Positions 24,601-35,998 are shown, numbered from the stretch's first letter. The stretch: 64,000 nt of DNA from Mesotaenium endlicherianum (GCA_009602735.1 WELA01009032.1:332266-396265); one strand, 5' to 3'. Made by a program: numbers and translations. Notes: generated by a model from the sequence alone, not told the origin.

Positions 24601-25194
24601 CAAGGCCAAAAGAAGCTCGTGTCCCTTCCTCACAAGTCTCTTGAGTTGGAGGGCGGACAATAGTATCTCGTGTGCCGGCTTCTGGATGTCTTGGGTCTGG
24701 ATATTCTGGATTGCGCGCAAAATACAGATTCTTGAAGTGATGTCATTCTTGATCTTGATAGTACCGGTCCTCCAATCAACTTGGGGGTTGTGCTTGGTCA
24801 ACCAAGGCGTCCCTAGGATGACGTCGTACTTGCCCAATTGCATGGGGGAGAACACTACTCTATCCTTGAAGGACTTGATAGAGAGTGCCAAGGGGTACGT
24901 CTTCTTGGAAGGGGTAGTATAGGAGAATCCATCGGGCATCATAATCTCCTCGTCGTGGTCAAGAGTTCGCATAGTAATACCGTGCTTGGTGGCAAAATCT
25001 GCAGCAATGAAGTTGCCTTGAGCTCCGCTATCCACCAAGATGTGGACCTTCTCTCCTCCAAGGTAACCTCTCAAACTCATTGGGGCTGGAACGTCGTCTT
25101 CAACGGGGGTCTCCACCTCACTTGGCGTGTTGCCTTCTCGTGAAGTGGGTCTTGGGGTGGTAGGCTCCTGGCCTACCGGCGCTGTCCGTTTTTT
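21697..25194 (-). pseudogene. Pol of element A (protease, RT, RNase H, integrase, chromodomain), disrupted
   Basis: Expressed in element C by -1 frameshifting from gag. The same slippery heptamer is at 25188-25194. Domains in order on the minus strand: protease ([12 protein letters not shown]), reverse transcriptase ([12 protein letters not shown]), RNase H, integrase with HHCC finger and DDE core, chromodomain ([15 protein letters not shown]). Lesions by comparison with C: a 1-nt deletion near 24420 at the protease-RT junction; a Trp-to-stop change near 22400; a duplicated patch with an N at 22185; and an early stop that removes the last residues after the chromodomain. It cannot produce full-length Pol. 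Confidence 0.9.
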
Positions 25195-26378
25195 GACAAC
25201 TTTTTGGGGCATGAAAGTGCACGATGGCCCTTTTCCTTGCAATAGAAGCATAGTCCAGCCGTCATGAGAGCTTCTTTTTCAGCCGGGGAGAGTCTTGCTT
25301 TCACTCCTTGCTGGTTTCTTGCATCATAAGTGTCATTGGAGGGTCTTCCACTCTTCCGGGCAGCCGCGGGGTCCCTTTTAATAACTCCGATTTCCATGGG
25401 TGTGGGTCCAGATTCGGATGTGGAAGGGGCTGCGTACACCCGCGTCGTCGGTACCCGTGAAGATGAAGGCACGGAGTGCTTGAAATCCAAGGTATCCACC
25501 TTTTGGGCCACTTCAATGATCTTTGAGAAGTCCGTCAAGTCGCGTAACTCCACTTCCTTTGCCACCTTGGGTTTGAGGCCAAAGATGTAACGGTCAATCT
25601 TCTCCTCGAGAGACATGTTGGGGATCTCAAGAGTGAGGGCGTGAAATCTGGATGTATACTCTTGAACGGACGTCGTTTGCTTGAGATGGTGGAGCTTTCC
25701 TCGGGCAATCTTCTCCGCATTGATGGGCATGAATTGCTTCTTGAGGGCCTCACGAAAATCTGCCCATCTTGCATATGATGGTGGGGGCTCTTGGCCGAGC
25801 ATGGGGTGCGCCATAGCTTGATATATAGCCGCTTGATAGTTACGCCACCATGATGTTGCTGCTCCTCTAAGTAAGGTAACGGCAAAGGGAACGTAGTCCT
25901 CCTCGGGTACTTCAAGGAACGCGAGGTACGTCTCCACTTGGTAGAGCCATAAATTCAGGTTGGCACCTTTCCCGGGGTTGAAAGTGTCGGGTTTGCCGGG
26001 CTTGATGAGTTTCCTTGCTCTCGTTGGCTCTTGTGGAGGCGCTTGAGCCGGGGCTGGATTTTGAGCATTGCTCGCAATAGGGGCAACCATGGCAGCCATA
26101 GCTTCTCTTGACGCTTGCACGGTTGCTTCATAGGTGGCCAGGCCCACTTGGTTGTGGACGGTCATTAGGAAGGCTGCCCACTTATTTGCGGGAACTCCTT
26201 GTGGTGGGGTCAACTTCGCTATAGCGGCTGCCACGGGATTTGACGGTGCTCCTCCCTGTAGTGCTTCTTGTTGTTGCAGATTTTCTTGAGTGGGCTCTCC
26301 CATCGGCGCTGGAGGAGGGTGTCTTGGAGAAGAAGGGTTTCCTTCGAAAACTTGCTGTTGGTCTTGAGGATCGGCCAT
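25173..26378 (-). CDS. Gag of element A (open, one repeat unit shorter)
   Basis: 401-residue open frame starting [11 protein letters not shown] with the same order as element C gag: Pro/Gln-rich N-terminus, capsid-like helical region ([20 protein letters not shown]), and a CCHC zinc knuckle ([14 protein letters not shown]) near the end for RNA binding. It has one copy of the 25-residue N-terminal unit where B and C have two, which explains the 401 versus 426 length. No stop or frameshift is visible. Confidence 0.88.
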   Translation of the reverse strand: MADPQDQQQVFEGNPSSPRHPPPAPMGEPTQENLQQQEALQGGAPSNPVAAAIAKLTPPQGVPANKWAAFLMTVHNQVGLATYEATVQASREAMAAMVAPIASNAQNPAPAQAPPQEPTRARKLIKPGKPDTFNPGKGANLNLWLYQVETYLAFLEVPEEDYVPFAVTLLRGAATSWWRNYQAAIYQAMAHPMLGQEPPPSYARWADFREALKKQFMPINAEKIARGKLHHLKQTTSVQEYTSRFHALTLEIPNMSLEEKIDRYIFGLKPKVAKEVELRDLTDFSKIIEVAQKVDTLDFKHSVPSSSRVPTTRVYAAPSTSESGPTPMEIGVIKRDPAAARKSGRPSNDTYDARNQQGVKARLSPAEKEALMTAGLCFYCKEKGHRALSCPKKLSKNGQRR

Positions 26379-26415
26379 CTTCTTGTGCTACCAAAGTGCC
26401 TAGCTCCATTACCAC

Positions 26416-26919
26416 TGTAGTGAAATAGATAGATAAAGTACTTAGTAAAATAGAATACTTTATCTATTCAAGACAAAGATCTTTGCACATAAGTGGTAGC
26501 TTCTTGAAAGAGAGATGACTTCTTGAAAGTTAAATGTATTTCTGGAATTTGGCACGTACAAGAGTGATTCTGGAATGTCTTTCTATGTTCTAGCTCTTGT
26601 TTATATACTTGCTACATAAGTAATTTCTAGGAAGGTGTATGTTTATGTGTTGGCACTCAACACATTCCAAAACTTGCCACTTCTTTCTAAAATAATGTAC
26701 ACATGTCCTTTTGACCTAAAAATGGCACATTTGACTTTTGCCACATGGAGTTCTTCTAGGTCCTTCCTCTAACTTCGAAAATGCCTTGGAAGGTTCAAAG
26801 GACATGAACCAAGGTACTCGGGTACCTATTCACACTTGACTCCACACTATTCTATTCCAAATATATTTGAAAACATGAAATTATATGCAAACTAATATAT
26901 AATAACTCATATCACTACA
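26416..26919 (-). repeat. 5' LTR of element A (family 1)
   Basis: 504 bp with TG...CA ends on the minus strand. The distal block is type 2 (same variants as the 3' LTR of element B), in contrast to the type 1 block of its partner at 20343-20843. Confidence 0.92.
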
Positions 26920-27678
26920 CGTACCTCGCATTCCTTGAAGTACCCGAGGAGGACAACGTTCCCTTTGCCGTTACCTTACTTAGAGGAGCAGCAACATCAT
27001 GGTGGCGTAATTATTCAAGCGGCTATATACCAAGCTATGGCGCACCCCATGCTCGGCCAAGAGCCCCCACCATCATATGCAACATGGGCAAATTTTTGTG
27101 AGGTCCTCAAGATGCAATTCATGCCCATCAATGCGGAGAAGATTGCCCGAGGAAAGCTCCACCATCTCAAGCAAACGACGTCCGTTCAAGAGTATACATC
27201 CAGATTTCACGCCCTCACTCTTGAGATCCCCAACATGTCTCTCGAGGAGAAGATTGACCGTTACATCTTTGGCCTCAAACCCAAGGTGGCAAAGGAAGTG
27301 GAGTTACGCGACTTGACGGACTTCTCAAAGATCATTGAAGTGGCCCAAAAGGTGGATACCTTGGATTTCAAGCACTCCGTGCCTTCATCTTCACGGGTAC
27401 CGACGACGCGGGTGTACGCAGCCCCTTCCACATCCGAATCTGGACCCACACCCATGGAAATCGGAGTTATTAAAAGGGACCCCGCGGCTGCCCGGAAGAG
27501 TGGAAGACCCTCCAATGACACTTATGATGCAAGAAACCAGCAAGGAGTGAAAGCAAGACTCTCCCCGGCTGAAAAAGAAGCTCTCATGACGGCTGGACTA
27601 TGCTTCTATTGCAAGGAAAAGGGCCATCGTGCACTTTCATGCCCCAAAAAGTTGTCAAAAAACGGACAGCGCCGGTAG
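26920..27678 (+). pseudogene. Gag of element B, C-terminal part
   Basis: Continuation of the gag begun at 19815. It starts in the duplicated CGTAC target and runs through the capsid region to the CCHC zinc knuckle ([14 protein letters not shown]) and the stop at 27676-27678. A 1-nt insertion near 27013 (relative to element C) shifts the frame, so this gag is broken independently of the element A insertion. The A AAA AAC slippery heptamer is intact at 27657-27663. Confidence 0.88.
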
Positions 27679-30600
27679 GCCAGGAGCCTACCACCCCAAG
27701 ACCCACTTCACGAGAAGGCAACACGCCAAGTGAGGTGGAGACCCCCGTTGAAGACGACGTTCCAGCCCCAATGAGTTTGAGAGGTTACCTTGGAGGAGAG
27801 AAGGTCCACATCTTGGTGGATAGCGGAGCTCAAGGCAACTTCATTGCTGCAGATTTTGCCACCAAGCACGGTATTACTATGCGAACTCTTGACCACGACG
27901 AGGAGATTATTCTGCCGGATGGATTCTCCTATACTACCCCTTCCAAGAAAACGTACCCCTTGGCACTCTCTATCAAGTCCTTCAAGGATAGAGTAGTGTT
28001 CTCCCCCATGCAATTGGGCAAGTACGACGTCATCCTAGGGACGCCTTGGTTGACCAAGCACAACCCCCAAAGTGATCGGAGAGACGGTACTATCAAGATC
28101 AAGAATGACATCACTTCAAGAATCTGTATTTTGCGCGCAATCCAGAATATCCAGACCATGAACATCAAGAAGCCCGCACACGAGATACTATTGTCCGCCC
28201 TCCAAGTCAAGAGACTTGTGAGGAAGGGACACGAGCTTCTTTTGGCCTTGATCACGCCAAAAGACATCAAGAAAGACATCGAGAGTCAAGAAGGCAGCCC
28301 CGTTCCCAAGGAGATACAAGAAGTCTTAGAGTACTACAAAGAAGTGTTCTCCCCGAAATTGCCCAAGGGCCTACCCCCCAAAAGATTCGTAGACCACAAG
28401 ATAGAGTTGGAGCCCGGAAGCNNNNNNNNNNNNNNNNNNNNNNNNNNNNNNNNNNNNNNNNNNNNNNNNNNNNNNNNNNNNNNNNNNNNNNNNNNNNNNN
28501 NNNNNNNNNNNNNNNNNNNNNNNNNNNNNNNNNNNNNNNNNNNNNNNNNNNNNNNNNNNNNNNNNNNNGGTGCTATTTGTCAAGAAGAAAGATGGTGCCC
28601 TGAGGATGTGTGTGGACTATCGCGCCCTCAACAAGATCACCATCAAGAATCGATACTCGCTGCCGCGCATGGATGAGCTCATGGACCGGTTGGTTGGAGC
28701 CAAGTACTTCACGAAGGTGGACTTGAGAAGCGGCTACCACCAGATTTGCATCGCTGAACCTGACATAGAGAAAACGGCGTTCAGGACAAGATAAAGACAT
28801 TTTGAGTTCATGGTCCTGCCATTTGGACTTACCAACGCGCCAGCAACTGACTATGATGAACACCATATTTCAGCCCATGTTGGACAGATTTGTGGTGGTA
28901 TTTATTGATGACATCCTTATCTACAGCAAGACCCTTGAAGAGCATGCGAGACACTTGAAAGAAGTCCTCGAAGTATTGAAGCAAAACAAGCTATTTGCAA
29001 AGGAGTCAAAGTGCGAGTTTGCCAAACAAGAAGTGGAGTTCCTAGGTCTCCACGTGACTGCTGATGGCATCAAGATGGAACCCAAGAACACCACGGTGGT
29101 GGAGGAATGGTCAACCTCCACGACCAAGAAAGAACTCCAATCATTCTTGGGATCTGCCAATTGGTACAGGTGATTTGTCCGGAGTTTCTCGTACATAGCA
29201 GCCCCTCTCACGGATCTACTGAAGAAGGACAAGCCATATGTTGGGACCAAGAAAGAGGAGGAAGCATTCCAACTACTGAAACAAAGATTGACGACATCCT
29301 CGGTGCTCACACTCTCAAGCCCAGACCCAAATTAACCCTTCCACGTCATCACTGATGCATCTTCCAATGCAATTGGAGCAATCCTGCTTCAAGACCAAGG
29401 CAAGGGACTCCAGCCCATTGCCTACGAGTCAAGGAAACTAAATCCAGCCGAGCAAAATTATATAGCCACGGAGCGAGAGGCATTGGCGACTGTACATGCC
29501 TTGAAGGTTTGGCGCTGTTACGTTGAAGGACGCAAGGTGCTGGTCACTACGGACCACGAAGCATTGAAGCACCTCCAGACGCAGCCGTATCTCTCAAGGA
29601 GACAAGCAAGATGGAGCGGATACTTGCAACAATACAACATCACGATTCAGTACCAGCCCGGCAAGACAAACTCGAATGACCCCCTCTCAAGATTGCAATT
29701 AAACGCATTGATGACATCCCCGAAGACAGATCTGAAAGCTCGATTTTCAGCCGCCTATAAAAGAGACCCTTACTACAAGAACGGAGCAGCAACCTTGGAC
29801 CCATACAAGAAGCAAGAAGGCAATTATTGGGTGAGGCAAAACACGGGCCAGAGATGTGTTCCTAATGACTTAGTCCTCCGGCTCTTGCTTCTACGAGAAG
29901 CACACCACAACCCTCTTGGAGGACATTTCCGAATCCTAAGGACCACGGGCGTTCTAGCCAGGACTTATGGTTGGCCAGGCATGTCTAAGCAAGTCAAGGA
30001 GTACTGCAGGAGCTGTAACACATGCCAAAGAATCAAGCCATCGTCGCAAAAGGCGGGAGGACTCCTCCAACCACTACCAATCCCCGAAAGACAATGGACG
30101 GACATCTCAATGGACCTTATCGTGGACCTGCCCGTGACACCTCGAGGCCATATTGCAATACTCACGGTGGTGGAGAGGCTTACCAAAATGGCTCATTTTA
30201 TTCCCACGACGACTAAGGCTACAGCACCACAACTTGTAAGACTCATCTTTGACAACATCTTCCCCCTCCATGGACTATCATCAAGAATTGTGTCGGATAG
30301 ATATCCAAGATTCACAAGCCATTTTTGGAAAAATCTCTTTAAGAACTTGGGTCATCGCTGGATATGTCCACTGCCTACCACCCGCAATCAGATGGGCAAA
30401 CCGAGCGTATGAATCGTACCCTAAAGACCTCTCTAAAGGCCTATGTGTCTACGCTGGAGCAAGATTGGGACATGTACTTGACCCCCCTGGAGTTTGCCTT
30501 CAACAACACAACGCAGGCCTCTACCCAAGAGTCCCCATTCTTCCTCAACTATGGCTTCCATCCAACCACGCCGCTGAACTTCACGGCTGGCCATGATGAA

Positions 30601-31284
30601 GTACCTGCAGCAACAGATTTTATGGAGACATTAGAAGCGGCCCTTACAGCAGCGAAGAAAGCTCTACAACAGGCGCAAGATGCTCAAGCAAGAGTCGCAA
30701 ACAGGTCCAGAAGAGAAATTACGTACAGAGTGGGTGACAACGTGTTACTATCATCCAAGAACATTTCCCTGAACAACAGGCCTGCCGGCAGCAAGTTCTC
30801 TCCCAAGTATTTGGGACCCTTCAAGATTATCCAGCAAGTCAACCCCGTTGCTTTCAAGCTAGAACTTCCCCAGACTATGCACATCGACCCCGTATTCCAC
30901 GCTTCCCTCTTCAAGCCATATGTGCAACCCGACAACAAGTTCCCAGGACGTGTGACAACCCCACCAGCCCCAACAATAGTGGATGATCATTTGGAGTACG
31001 AAGTGGAAGACATAGTGGCTATGAGAAATTTCAGGAGACAGCAGCAATACTTGATCAAGTGGAAAGGATATCCAGATTCGGAGAATAGTTGGGTGGCGGC
31101 GCACTACCTTGACAAAGTTCAGAGAAAGTTGAAGCGCTTCCATGCCGCCAACCCCCATCTTGGACCAGCCCCAAGTCTCTCTACTAGAAGCCCAAAGACT
31201 TCAGGGAGGCAGCCTGCCACCATCAAGAAGCAGCAGAAGACCCCTTGGAGGCAGCCTGCAAGAACAAGAAAGAGGAAAAATTGA
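27657..31284 (+). pseudogene. Pol of element B, disrupted and with an assembly gap
   Basis: Same domain order as element C Pol: protease ([12 protein letters not shown], about 27810), RT (FIDDILIYS, about 28900), RNase H, integrase (HHCC about 29900; DDE region about 30110-30420), chromodomain (about 31000-31110). Lesions relative to C: a stop near 28793 (Tyr codon to TAA), a 5-nt deletion near 28848, a stop near 29172, a stop near 29334, and a 1-nt deletion near 30354. Bases 28422-28568 are N. The C-terminal third from 30364 is open and ends in the same Arg/Lys-rich tail as C. Confidence 0.9.
28422..28568. other. Assembly gap (147 N) in element B pol
   Basis: A run of N replaces the junction between protease and RT. 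The equivalent interval in element C is about 122 bp, so the gap size is only approximate. Confidence 0.99.
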
Positions 31285-32039
31285 CATTAGACACTCTTCT
31301 CTTCTCGCAGTTTCTGGACAGAAAACTAAAACTGCTACTGGTGATAGGTCTCTGCATAATAAATTCTGAGAATTTACCTGGCTGTAGTCCATGAGTAGCC
31401 GGTCATTTAGAGTCCAAGTTTGCTCAATTTGGAGCACTGGTGAGATTGTATGATGCTCTAAGTAGAAGGGGGTCAGGCTGCTGGCATTTTTAGGGCAGAA
31501 TATTCCTTCTGACATTGTGCCCTCCCCTGGACTTGGAATGCGCTGAAACTCAAGACTCTGGTAGAACATCTTTCAGCGCCCATTTTGAGACTTGCTTTGC
31601 AGAATTTGGAGAAGTATAGAAGAATTTATGATTTTAAGAAGGTTTTTGCACAGATTTGGAGGAGTGCCTACTCTCTCAGCTCTCTACGACACCAGAAATT
31701 AAAATGCTCTCAAATTTGGTGACCTGGTAGAGTTCTCCGACGCGGTCCGTTTGGCACTCAAATTTTTACTTTTGAAGCAATTCTGTGGATGCTACGGATT
31801 TTTGAATTCGTGGCAGATTTTGGACCAACTTGTACAATTTTCTTTATCATCAAGGAGTAGGCTAGCCAATAAGGTCACACCACCCACGATCTTGCCTAGT
31901 CTACCTTACATGTGTAGCACCTGACTTGGCACCTTTGACTAATCCTCTTCACATGTGTGGCATCTGACTTGAAGCTGTTGACTAGTCTGCTCCACATGTG
32001 TAAGACTTGACTTGACGCGCCGAGACGTTGCGGGGGTGA
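31285..32039 (+). other. 3' untranslated region and polypurine tract of element B
   Basis: Non-coding region ending in three roughly 42-bp CACATGTGT/CTGACTTG units (about 31909-32020) and a shortened polypurine tract (CGGGGG) just before the 3' LTR. The tract is interrupted or shortened relative to the seven-or-more G run of element C. Confidence 0.7.
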
Positions 32040-32543
32040 TGTAGTGATTTGAGTTATAATATATTAGTTGGCATATATCTTAATGCTTTTGAATATATTT
32101 GGAGTAGTATAGTGTGGATTCAAGTGTGGGTAGATTCTCTAGTGACTTGGTTCATGTCCTTTGAACCTTCTAAGGCATTTTCGAAGTTAGAGGAAGGACC
32201 TAGAAGAACTCCATGTGGCAAAAGTCAAATGTGCCATTTTTAGGTCAAAAGGACATGTGTACATTATTTTAGAAAGAGGTGGCAAGTTTTGGAATGTGTT
32301 GGGTGCCAACACATCAACATACACCTTCCTAGAAATTACTTATGTAGCAAGTATATAAACAAGAGCTAGAACATAAAAAGACATTCCATAATCACTCTTG
32401 TACGTGCCAAATTCCAGAAATACATTTAACTTTCAAGAAGTCATCTCTCTTTCAAGAAGCTACCACTTATGTGCAAAGATCTTTGTCTTGAATAGATAAA
32501 GTATTCTATTTTACTAAGTACTTTATCTATCTGTTTCACTACA
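32040..32543 (+). repeat. 3' LTR of element B (family 1)
   Basis: 504 bp from TGTAGTG to CACTACA, followed directly by the CCAAG target duplication. The proximal half matches its 5' partner, while the distal 180 bp is type 2. Confidence 0.93.
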
Positions 32544-32548
32544 CCAAG

Positions 32549-33437
32549 TCTAACGTAGCTTTACATATTACTTCTTCCAAAGTGGGAAATCTGGCATGGC
32601 TTTCCACAGTACTCGTTTCTATGGTGGCACACCTGTTGTGGCCGTTTCTTGTACGGTTGCTAATACATCAAGTCCAATGTGACTGTCCAAATCACCCATT
32701 TGAGGGTGGCAGGCCTGTTGCCATTACATGTCATGGCACATGACAAAGCCAAGCTGAGAATCAACCATTTGTAGTTGGCACAGAGCGCGATTGGCACCAA
32801 TTCTTCGAGCTCAACTTTGCAAGTTGCACATGATCTCATATAATTTTGCCCTTCAAGTCTTCCATTTTTTACACATATATTCCAAACGCATACTTAATCT
32901 GCAAGATAATTTTTTTTGAGCTTATGTTGATGATGATCTAGGTTTGCCGCTTCTAATAAAAATATTTTTCTTTTTGAATCTGCGCCATTTGCAGCCTGTC
33001 ACTTTCATACGTGGTCTTAACGTAACACTACGGGTCTTGCTTCTGTACAATTTTCAGGTTATCTGGAGCTGCTGGCATCATATGCTCCAACAGCGCCTTA
33101 TAACTGTCTACACATATTACAACTCTCTAGAGTTGTTCAGGTTCACCTGTTCCACTTCTAGCTTAATGTCTATGAGTACTTCAAACAAAATTTGGTAAGA
33201 CGAGTAGTTCCCTAAAGCGGCTTGCTTGCTGAAGCGATAGCCCGTGACTGGCCATGGCAAGGCTAAAGTCCTAAAACGGATCGGATTAGTAGTTGGCGAG
33301 TTACTATGTAATGAAGATAGTCGACGCACAATACCGAGCTACACAAGTGTGAACGATCAACCTTGGAACACTTTTTTCGTTTGATTTTTCGCATCCATAC
33401 GTTGACTTTGTCTATATTTGCAATGAACTTCATGGAC
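32549..33437. other. Unassigned sequence right of element B
   Basis: This DNA was contiguous with 18.3-19.27 kb before element B inserted. It is AT-rich. I see no gene with recognisable motifs and no terminal repeat. Confidence 0.4.
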
Positions 33438-33745
33438 TCATACACGAGAGGGTGCTAATCCTGTTTTACCATCCTTTGTAGTTTTGTCAGCGGGCTGCAA
33501 CAAAATAGCACCTATGGCAAAGTGAGAAGCATCAGTAACCACTTGCACAGGTTTGCTGGGGTCATATACAGCAGGAACTAGGACAGAGCACAGCATCTTT
33601 AAGGGTCTGGAAGGCAGCTTGCTGCTCTTCCCATTTATATTCTCTACCTTTTTTGGTAAGGTCAGCCAGTTTACTGGCCTCAGTGGAGTACTTCTCAATG
33701 AATCTCTTGTAGTGTGGCACCAGTTTCATGTCATTTGGTCAAGTA
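33438..33745 (-). pseudogene. Ty3/gypsy pol fragment (RNase H start)
   Basis: The minus-strand frame contains [18 protein letters not shown], the N-terminal RNase H motif of Ty3/gypsy Pol with its catalytic Asp, and the preceding RT connection. It is clearly similar to the family E pol copy at about 53950-54200 (same order of residues around PSKPVQVV). Both ends are truncated and no LTR is adjacent, so it is a relic. Confidence 0.8.
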
Positions 33746-34670
33746 TTTAACGAGATATTTGCGGTCTATTTCGCGCCACCTACCGACCCCTAGCGGAATT
33801 TCACCAAAGGTCACTCTATGACTTAATGTACCCAAAGGTCACATTAAGAGCTATTCGCGACCCCCAAAGGCCTACAACTTAGTGTGCACAAATTTGCGAG
33901 CCCCTATGACACAGATTTCTTGCATTCTTGTACTAGATGTGCACTATAAAGGATATAACTTGGTGATTACATAATACATCACCTACTGCTAGAGGAAGCT
34001 TCCTTAAGTTACAGATATACTGTTGAGGCACCATCTAGGTAGCATTGCTCAAGGTATGCTCCACCAATGAAGAGCACTTGGCATATTACTTGCATTTAAT
34101 TGTGACTGAATTGAGTTATATAAAAGTATCATAGAATCAGATTGAATGTAGATTGGTTTGATGACATTAATAATTTAAGGTGTAACTGAATATTTCTCTT
34201 ATTCTAAGGCTGCGCTGTTTCAAAGATCCTTCGTCCGCGTTATTTTAACGTTGGTCGGCATCTATGTGGAATATTCTATGGGTGCAAAAGTCAGTAGCTA
34301 ACTTCTAATTGTCCAAGATCTTTAAGAAAAATTGTATTTATGCATTTATTTATTGCTACACGTGTGTATCTTACTCTAGAGCCACCGCCTGCCCATTTGA
34401 TTACTTGAGCCAGGGTAATCCTTGGCCCCGTCGACGACCACAAGCCCAAGAATGTCCCTTGAGAATAATCGTGCAGGCCTATTGAGCAATTATTAGCTGC
34501 AAAACTGGATCTAAAAACATCCAGAATTTGTGGGCCTTGTCGAATCTTCGTCAGCAAGCTCTAGGTCACATATTTTGATAAGTGAACCCCCTTTCACCTC
34601 CTTCGATAAACCACTTTTTCTTATCGCCACTCAACACCCGTGATCTCCGAAAATGTTGGACACATGTGCG
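33746..34670. other. Unassigned AT-rich sequence
   Basis: No supported gene. The first part (33760-33900) has several AAAGGTCAC / GACCCC motifs. The rest is AT-rich up to the family F LTR. Confidence 0.4.
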
Positions 34671-35212
34671 TGTAAGGTTATATGTGTACTTTGTAATTTT
34701 CTAGCATTTTCTACGCACAGAGAGTGATTTTAGAAGAACTTTCATCTCCATTTTAAGTCATTTGAACAAGTATTGAGAAAATTATGAATTCTTGGAATGT
34801 CACAGATTCAAATTAGTGACAAGGACAAGTCCAGTGATGAAAGTTTCGGTTGGAGTTCAGGGAGTAGGACGTTGAATCATGATGGTTCCAGAAACTACAT
34901 ACGATTACGTAGAGTGCCAAAGTGATCATGGAATTTCTAGAAAGTTCGTGAGGAGTTAGTGAATTGTGTAGTGTTATATTATAGAGTGTGATTTTTTATA
35001 AGTGAATGTGCTAGCTTGTCCAACAAGGCAAGGTAACCTACATGGAAGGAGCCATAGTAGAAGGTTCTTGAGGTACTTTGCTATAAGAGGACTCTTAGAG
35101 TTGAAGCATAAATAGGAAGCACAAAGAAGTAGAGGGAGTCTTGTCTAGGCTAGTCTTACCAATCTAATCTTATCTTGTACACAACCCTTGTTATGGGATT
35201 TGCACGTATTGG

Positions 35213-35820
35213 TCATTTTGCGGCGTATAACGCGGCTTATTTCGCCGTATTTGCAGAATACATATAATAGGGGGATTAATAAATTAAGTAGATAAGAGTC
35301 GGGTCGCTTTGCTCTGCTTCCTTTGATTTAGACATTTCAGAAAAGTTTCACTTCAATATTCATTTCGCGCACGTACGGGTCTGCCAATTGGACCGGTGAC
35401 GACAAAAGGACTCGGACCGGTGACGACGGACAGACTCGGCCAAAAAGTCGCTTTTGCCACTTAACAAGATCGACAACTACTTGTGCTCCCACTCATTAGA
35501 TTTTGTGGAGATTGCTCCCGACCACTCCCGAGCACTCCCAGCCACACACAACCACCCCCGACCACCCCCGTCAGTGCCAGTCAGCCACTTCTCGTTTAAT
35601 CGGCGACGACTTGACGCGCTTTCGTTAGTTTGTTTGATTAGTTTGTCAGAATTGACGTTTTTTCCTTTCCACACGCGCAGTCGGTTGATATGTCGGTTTT
35701 TCCGCCGACACACGTATTTCGACCGTAATACGGCAACGGTCGACATAATACGTGTGTACGTCCGCGTAATACGTATATAATAAATACGTTTTCCATGACT
35801 CGATACACGACTTTTCTTAA
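35213..35820. other. Probable insertion inside the family F LTR
   Basis: A CG-rich segment unlike its flanks. It has two copies of GGACCGGTGACGAC spaced by 10 nt (about 35390-35430), CCACCCCCGACC-type repeats at about 35515-35570, and a two-tier inverted repeat at 35708-35757. Possible ends are TGTTATGGG and TTAATCA but no target duplication is visible, so the class of element is unknown. Confidence 0.4.
35708..35757. repeat. Two-tier inverted repeat (potential cruciform)
   Basis: ACACACGTATT (35708-35718) pairs perfectly with AATACGTGTGT (35747-35757). Inside it CGACCGT (35720-35726) pairs with ACGGTCG (35736-35742), leaving a 9-nt loop. Confidence 0.75.
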
Positions 35821-35998
35821 TCAAGTGAGTTCTTTTCCACTCTTCTCATGTAGCTCTCTCACTCTTGCAAGGGTGGCACACCACCAAGCCACTCCACCTT
35901 GTGTATGCAACTAGGAAAGATCCTCGTGTACGCTTCCATTCACAGGTGAGGGTGCATGAGTGTGTAAGGGCGCACTCCCCGCACCCTTTCCCCTTTCA

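Larger units (their letters stand above)
20343..26919 (-). mobile_element. Family 1 Ty3/gypsy chromovirus, element A (nested in element B)
   Basis: Minus-strand LTR element with 3' LTR 20343-20843 and 5' LTR 26416-26919. It sits inside gag of element B, flanked by CGTAG on the left and CGTAC on the right. This is a 5-bp target duplication with one change, and joining the flanks recovers the B gag sequence. The polypurine tract reads as a C-run at 20846-20852. The primer-binding site beside the 5' LTR is altered (TGGTAATGGAGC instead of TGGTATCGGAGC). Gag is open. Pol has a frameshift, nonsense changes and an ambiguous base, so the element is not autonomous. Confidence 0.93.
19275..32543 (+). 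mobile_element. Family 1 Ty3/gypsy chromovirus, element B (decayed, interrupted by element A)
   Basis: LTR retrotransposon with 5' LTR 19275-19777 and 3' LTR 32040-32543, flanked by a perfect 5-bp target duplication CCAAG (19270-19274 and 32544-32548). A primer-binding site TGGTATCGGAGC, complementary to plant initiator tRNA-Met, follows the 5' LTR at 19779-19790. Gag is split after about 175 codons by the minus-strand element A. Gag then resumes at 26920, and pol continues to 31284. The reading frames carry several lesions and an assembly gap. The two LTRs differ at roughly 20 positions, so the insertion is older than element C. Confidence 0.93.
34671..35998 (+). repeat. Family F LTR (5' LTR, probably interrupted by an insertion)
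   Basis: Starts TGTAAGGTTATA and ends CCCCTTTCA, like the family G LTRs, and is followed after 2 nt by a primer-binding site TGGTATTGGAGC (36001-36012). An ATAAATAG promoter-like box is near 35106. Distant similarity to the G LTR (for example AAGTATTGAGA followed by TTATAAATT-like sequence) supports relatedness. At 1.33 kb it is about 580 bp longer than G because of a foreign-looking segment at about 35213-35820. I found no matching 3' LTR. Confidence 0.6.

Noticed and set aside
20343-26919. Inversion of an internal part of one element instead of a nested insertion
   Set aside because: The segment has its own complete LTR pair, and the flanking gag joins at a 5-bp duplication, which an inversion would not give.
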